From positions 13,633,501 through 13,697,500 of the forward strand of contig JAEOAD010000015.1 of NCBI GenBank assembly GCA_036365145.1: DNA of 64,000 bases, written 5' to 3'. The DNA comes from Orientallactaga sibirica. Lineage: Eukaryota; Chordata; Mammalia; Rodentia; Dipodidae. The notes under the pieces are model-generated. The model saw nothing but the letters and a program-made list of their open reading frames with translations. It made no database searches and was not told where the DNA came from. Below are positions 63,310 to 64,000 of the stretch, piece by piece (the first letter of the stretch is position 1; each line of letters opens with the position of its first letter). The position numbers and the translations under genes are program-made.

Positions 63310-63377
63310 TGCTATAATACACCCTTTCCTCATGACGAAAGATTTGTGTGGGGAAAACAATATTCTGGACTATTTGA

Positions 63378-63383
63378 AATAAA
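63378..63383 (+). terminator. proximal poly(A) signal AATAAA
   Basis: Canonical hexamer about 70 nt after the stop. Use would give a very short 3' UTR; no strong GT-rich element follows closely. Confidence 0.5.
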
Positions 63384-63624
63384 ATGATACTGAAGATAAT
63401 CTAAGATAAAAGAAAGTCCTTTAATCCGACTGCCATAACCTATGTAAGTAAGCCTAGAAAACCAGCTGTAACCAGCAGTTCAAAACTACTCTTGTTTCCC
63501 TTTGTGCAAACAAATTTCATAATACTGGTTTTAAATATTTTGTGTTTGTTTTGGAAATTTTTTCTGTTATTTGTTTGTGTGTTTTTACCATCTACTTTTT
63601 ATAGATTTTTCAAGAGTAAAATTT

Positions 63625-63646
63625 TGTACATATGCACATGTACATA
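63625..63646 (+). promoter_or_regulatory. two Pumilio-type elements
   Basis: TGTACATA at 63625-63632 and 63639-63646, each fitting the UGUANAUA consensus bound by PUM1/PUM2 in 3' UTRs, where binding usually lowers mRNA stability or translation. They are absent from a transcript ended at the proximal signal. Confidence 0.55.
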
Positions 63647-63691
63647 TGTGTTTAGTTTGGGTTTATTTCTATAGTATTTTATAAGAATTAA

Positions 63692-63697
63692 AATAAA
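63692..63697 (+). terminator. distal poly(A) signal AATAAA
   Basis: Canonical hexamer about 380 nt after the stop, followed by T-rich sequence at 63716-63728. The likelier main end. Confidence 0.75.
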
Positions 63698-63720
63698 AAT
63701 TTGAGTACCTGATTATTTTG

Positions 63721-64000
63721 CTTTTCCAGATTGTTACATTCTATAGTTTTAAAACGTGGGTGAAGGGAGGAATTTCTCATTGGGAGTAGGAGTGCAATAG
63801 TGGACCCACTGTCTTTTTTTTTTTTTTTTTTTTATTAATTAGAGACTTACATAAAACTAAGAATATATTGGGCAAAATCTCTGCTTGCTGGTAATTTTTA
63901 ACTTTAGGAGTACAACTGTAGATTTGGGCTGTAAGCTTTAATTGTTATATTTCATCAAACTTGGGCAGCCACCTGTTTACCAGACACATGTCTGCAGAAT
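63721..64000. other. 3' flank of SMC6
   Basis: Unique sequence apart from a 22-base T run at 63812-63833. No gene start is seen. Confidence 0.8.

Larger units (their letters stand above)
59270..61175 (+). mobile_element. L2-like remnant, sense, split by B1 and L1 insertions
   Basis: L2-type sequence is suggested at 59270-59405 and again at 60790-61175 (GGCTTGGATGTCACCTTCAT then GAAACCCCCTTATGACTGAC, the typical L2 3' block). Order and orientation agree with one element interrupted in the middle. Confidence 0.5.
58266..61564 (+). other. intron w21-w22
   Basis: A 3299-bp intron containing a MIR, an L2 remnant split by a B1, into which a young L1 inserted, and a further B1. The stretches 58266-58640, 58830-59260 and 61180-61560 show nothing I can name beyond possible L2 extensions. 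Confidence 0.82.
61663..63194 (+). other. intron w22-w23
   Basis: A 1532-bp intron with two antisense B1s, an antisense Dip and two pentamer microsatellites. The stretches 61663-62110 and 62975-63190 are unique. A CACACA patch lies at 61690-61702. Confidence 0.88.
63310..63720 (+). other. SMC6: SMC6 3' UTR
   Basis: It runs from the stop to shortly after the distal poly(A) signal; the exact cleavage base cannot be fixed from sequence. It contains no SINE. Two poly(A) signals and two Pumilio-type sites are annotated separately. Confidence 0.8.

Noticed and set aside
62419..62841. 140-aa minus-strand open frame
   Set aside because: It runs through a Dip SINE, an old B1-like stretch and T-rich sequence; the frame is open by chance.

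Overview
This window is nuclear DNA from a rodent. It holds most of one protein-coding gene, SMC6 (structural maintenance of chromosomes 6, the kleisin-bound ATPase arm of the SMC5/6 complex), on the + strand. The repeats identify the host: dozens of B1 SINEs plus dozens of a tRNA-derived B2-superfamily SINE whose sense strand starts GGGCTGGAGAGATGGCTTAG and ends in (AAAT)n. That SINE matches what I know of the Dip SINE of jerboas and relatives (Dipodoidea), so a jerboa-like rodent is my best guess. The species call is an inference; a rodent is certain from B1, B4/RSINE1-like and ORR1/MT-like repeats.

Layout. Bases 1-5589 are intron upstream of the first visible exon. From 5590 to 63309 there are 23 coding exons (called w1-w23 here), all with GT donors and AG acceptors. 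Joined, they give 974 codons plus a stop with no frameshift or internal stop, exactly collinear with residues 117-1091 of the 1091-residue human protein as I remember it. The first ~116 residues (N-terminal tail and Walker A) lie upstream of the window. Exons w1-w4 finish the N-terminal ATPase half, w5-w10 encode the outgoing coiled coil, w10-w13 the hinge, w14-w20 the returning coiled coil, and w21-w23 the C-terminal ATPase half with the ABC signature LSGGERS, Walker B and switch region. The 3' UTR follows, with poly(A) signals at 63378 and 63692. Bases after about 63720 are 3' flank.

Everything else is intron or flank, mostly transposon: B1 and Dip SINEs (many with target-site duplications), B4/RSINE1-like and B3-like SINEs, LINE-1 3' ends and ORF2 fragments, two MaLR-type LTRs, old MIR and L2 remnants, one U6 snRNA pseudogene and several microsatellites. 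No second protein gene, tRNA, CRISPR array or bacterial feature is visible.

I did not find a new biological system. The best leads are: (1) a ~115-bp unique segment copied in inverted orientation 2.7 kb away into a B1, so that the pair brackets exon w16; (2) a 40-nt cryptic exon with strong splice sites that would introduce a stop between w1 and w2; (3) a CAGCAG tandem acceptor at w1; (4) two Pumilio-type UGUACAUA sites 14 nt apart in the 3' UTR; (5) a longer Dip subfamily with an extra internal segment; (6) a strong antisense bias of Dip copies relative to SMC6.
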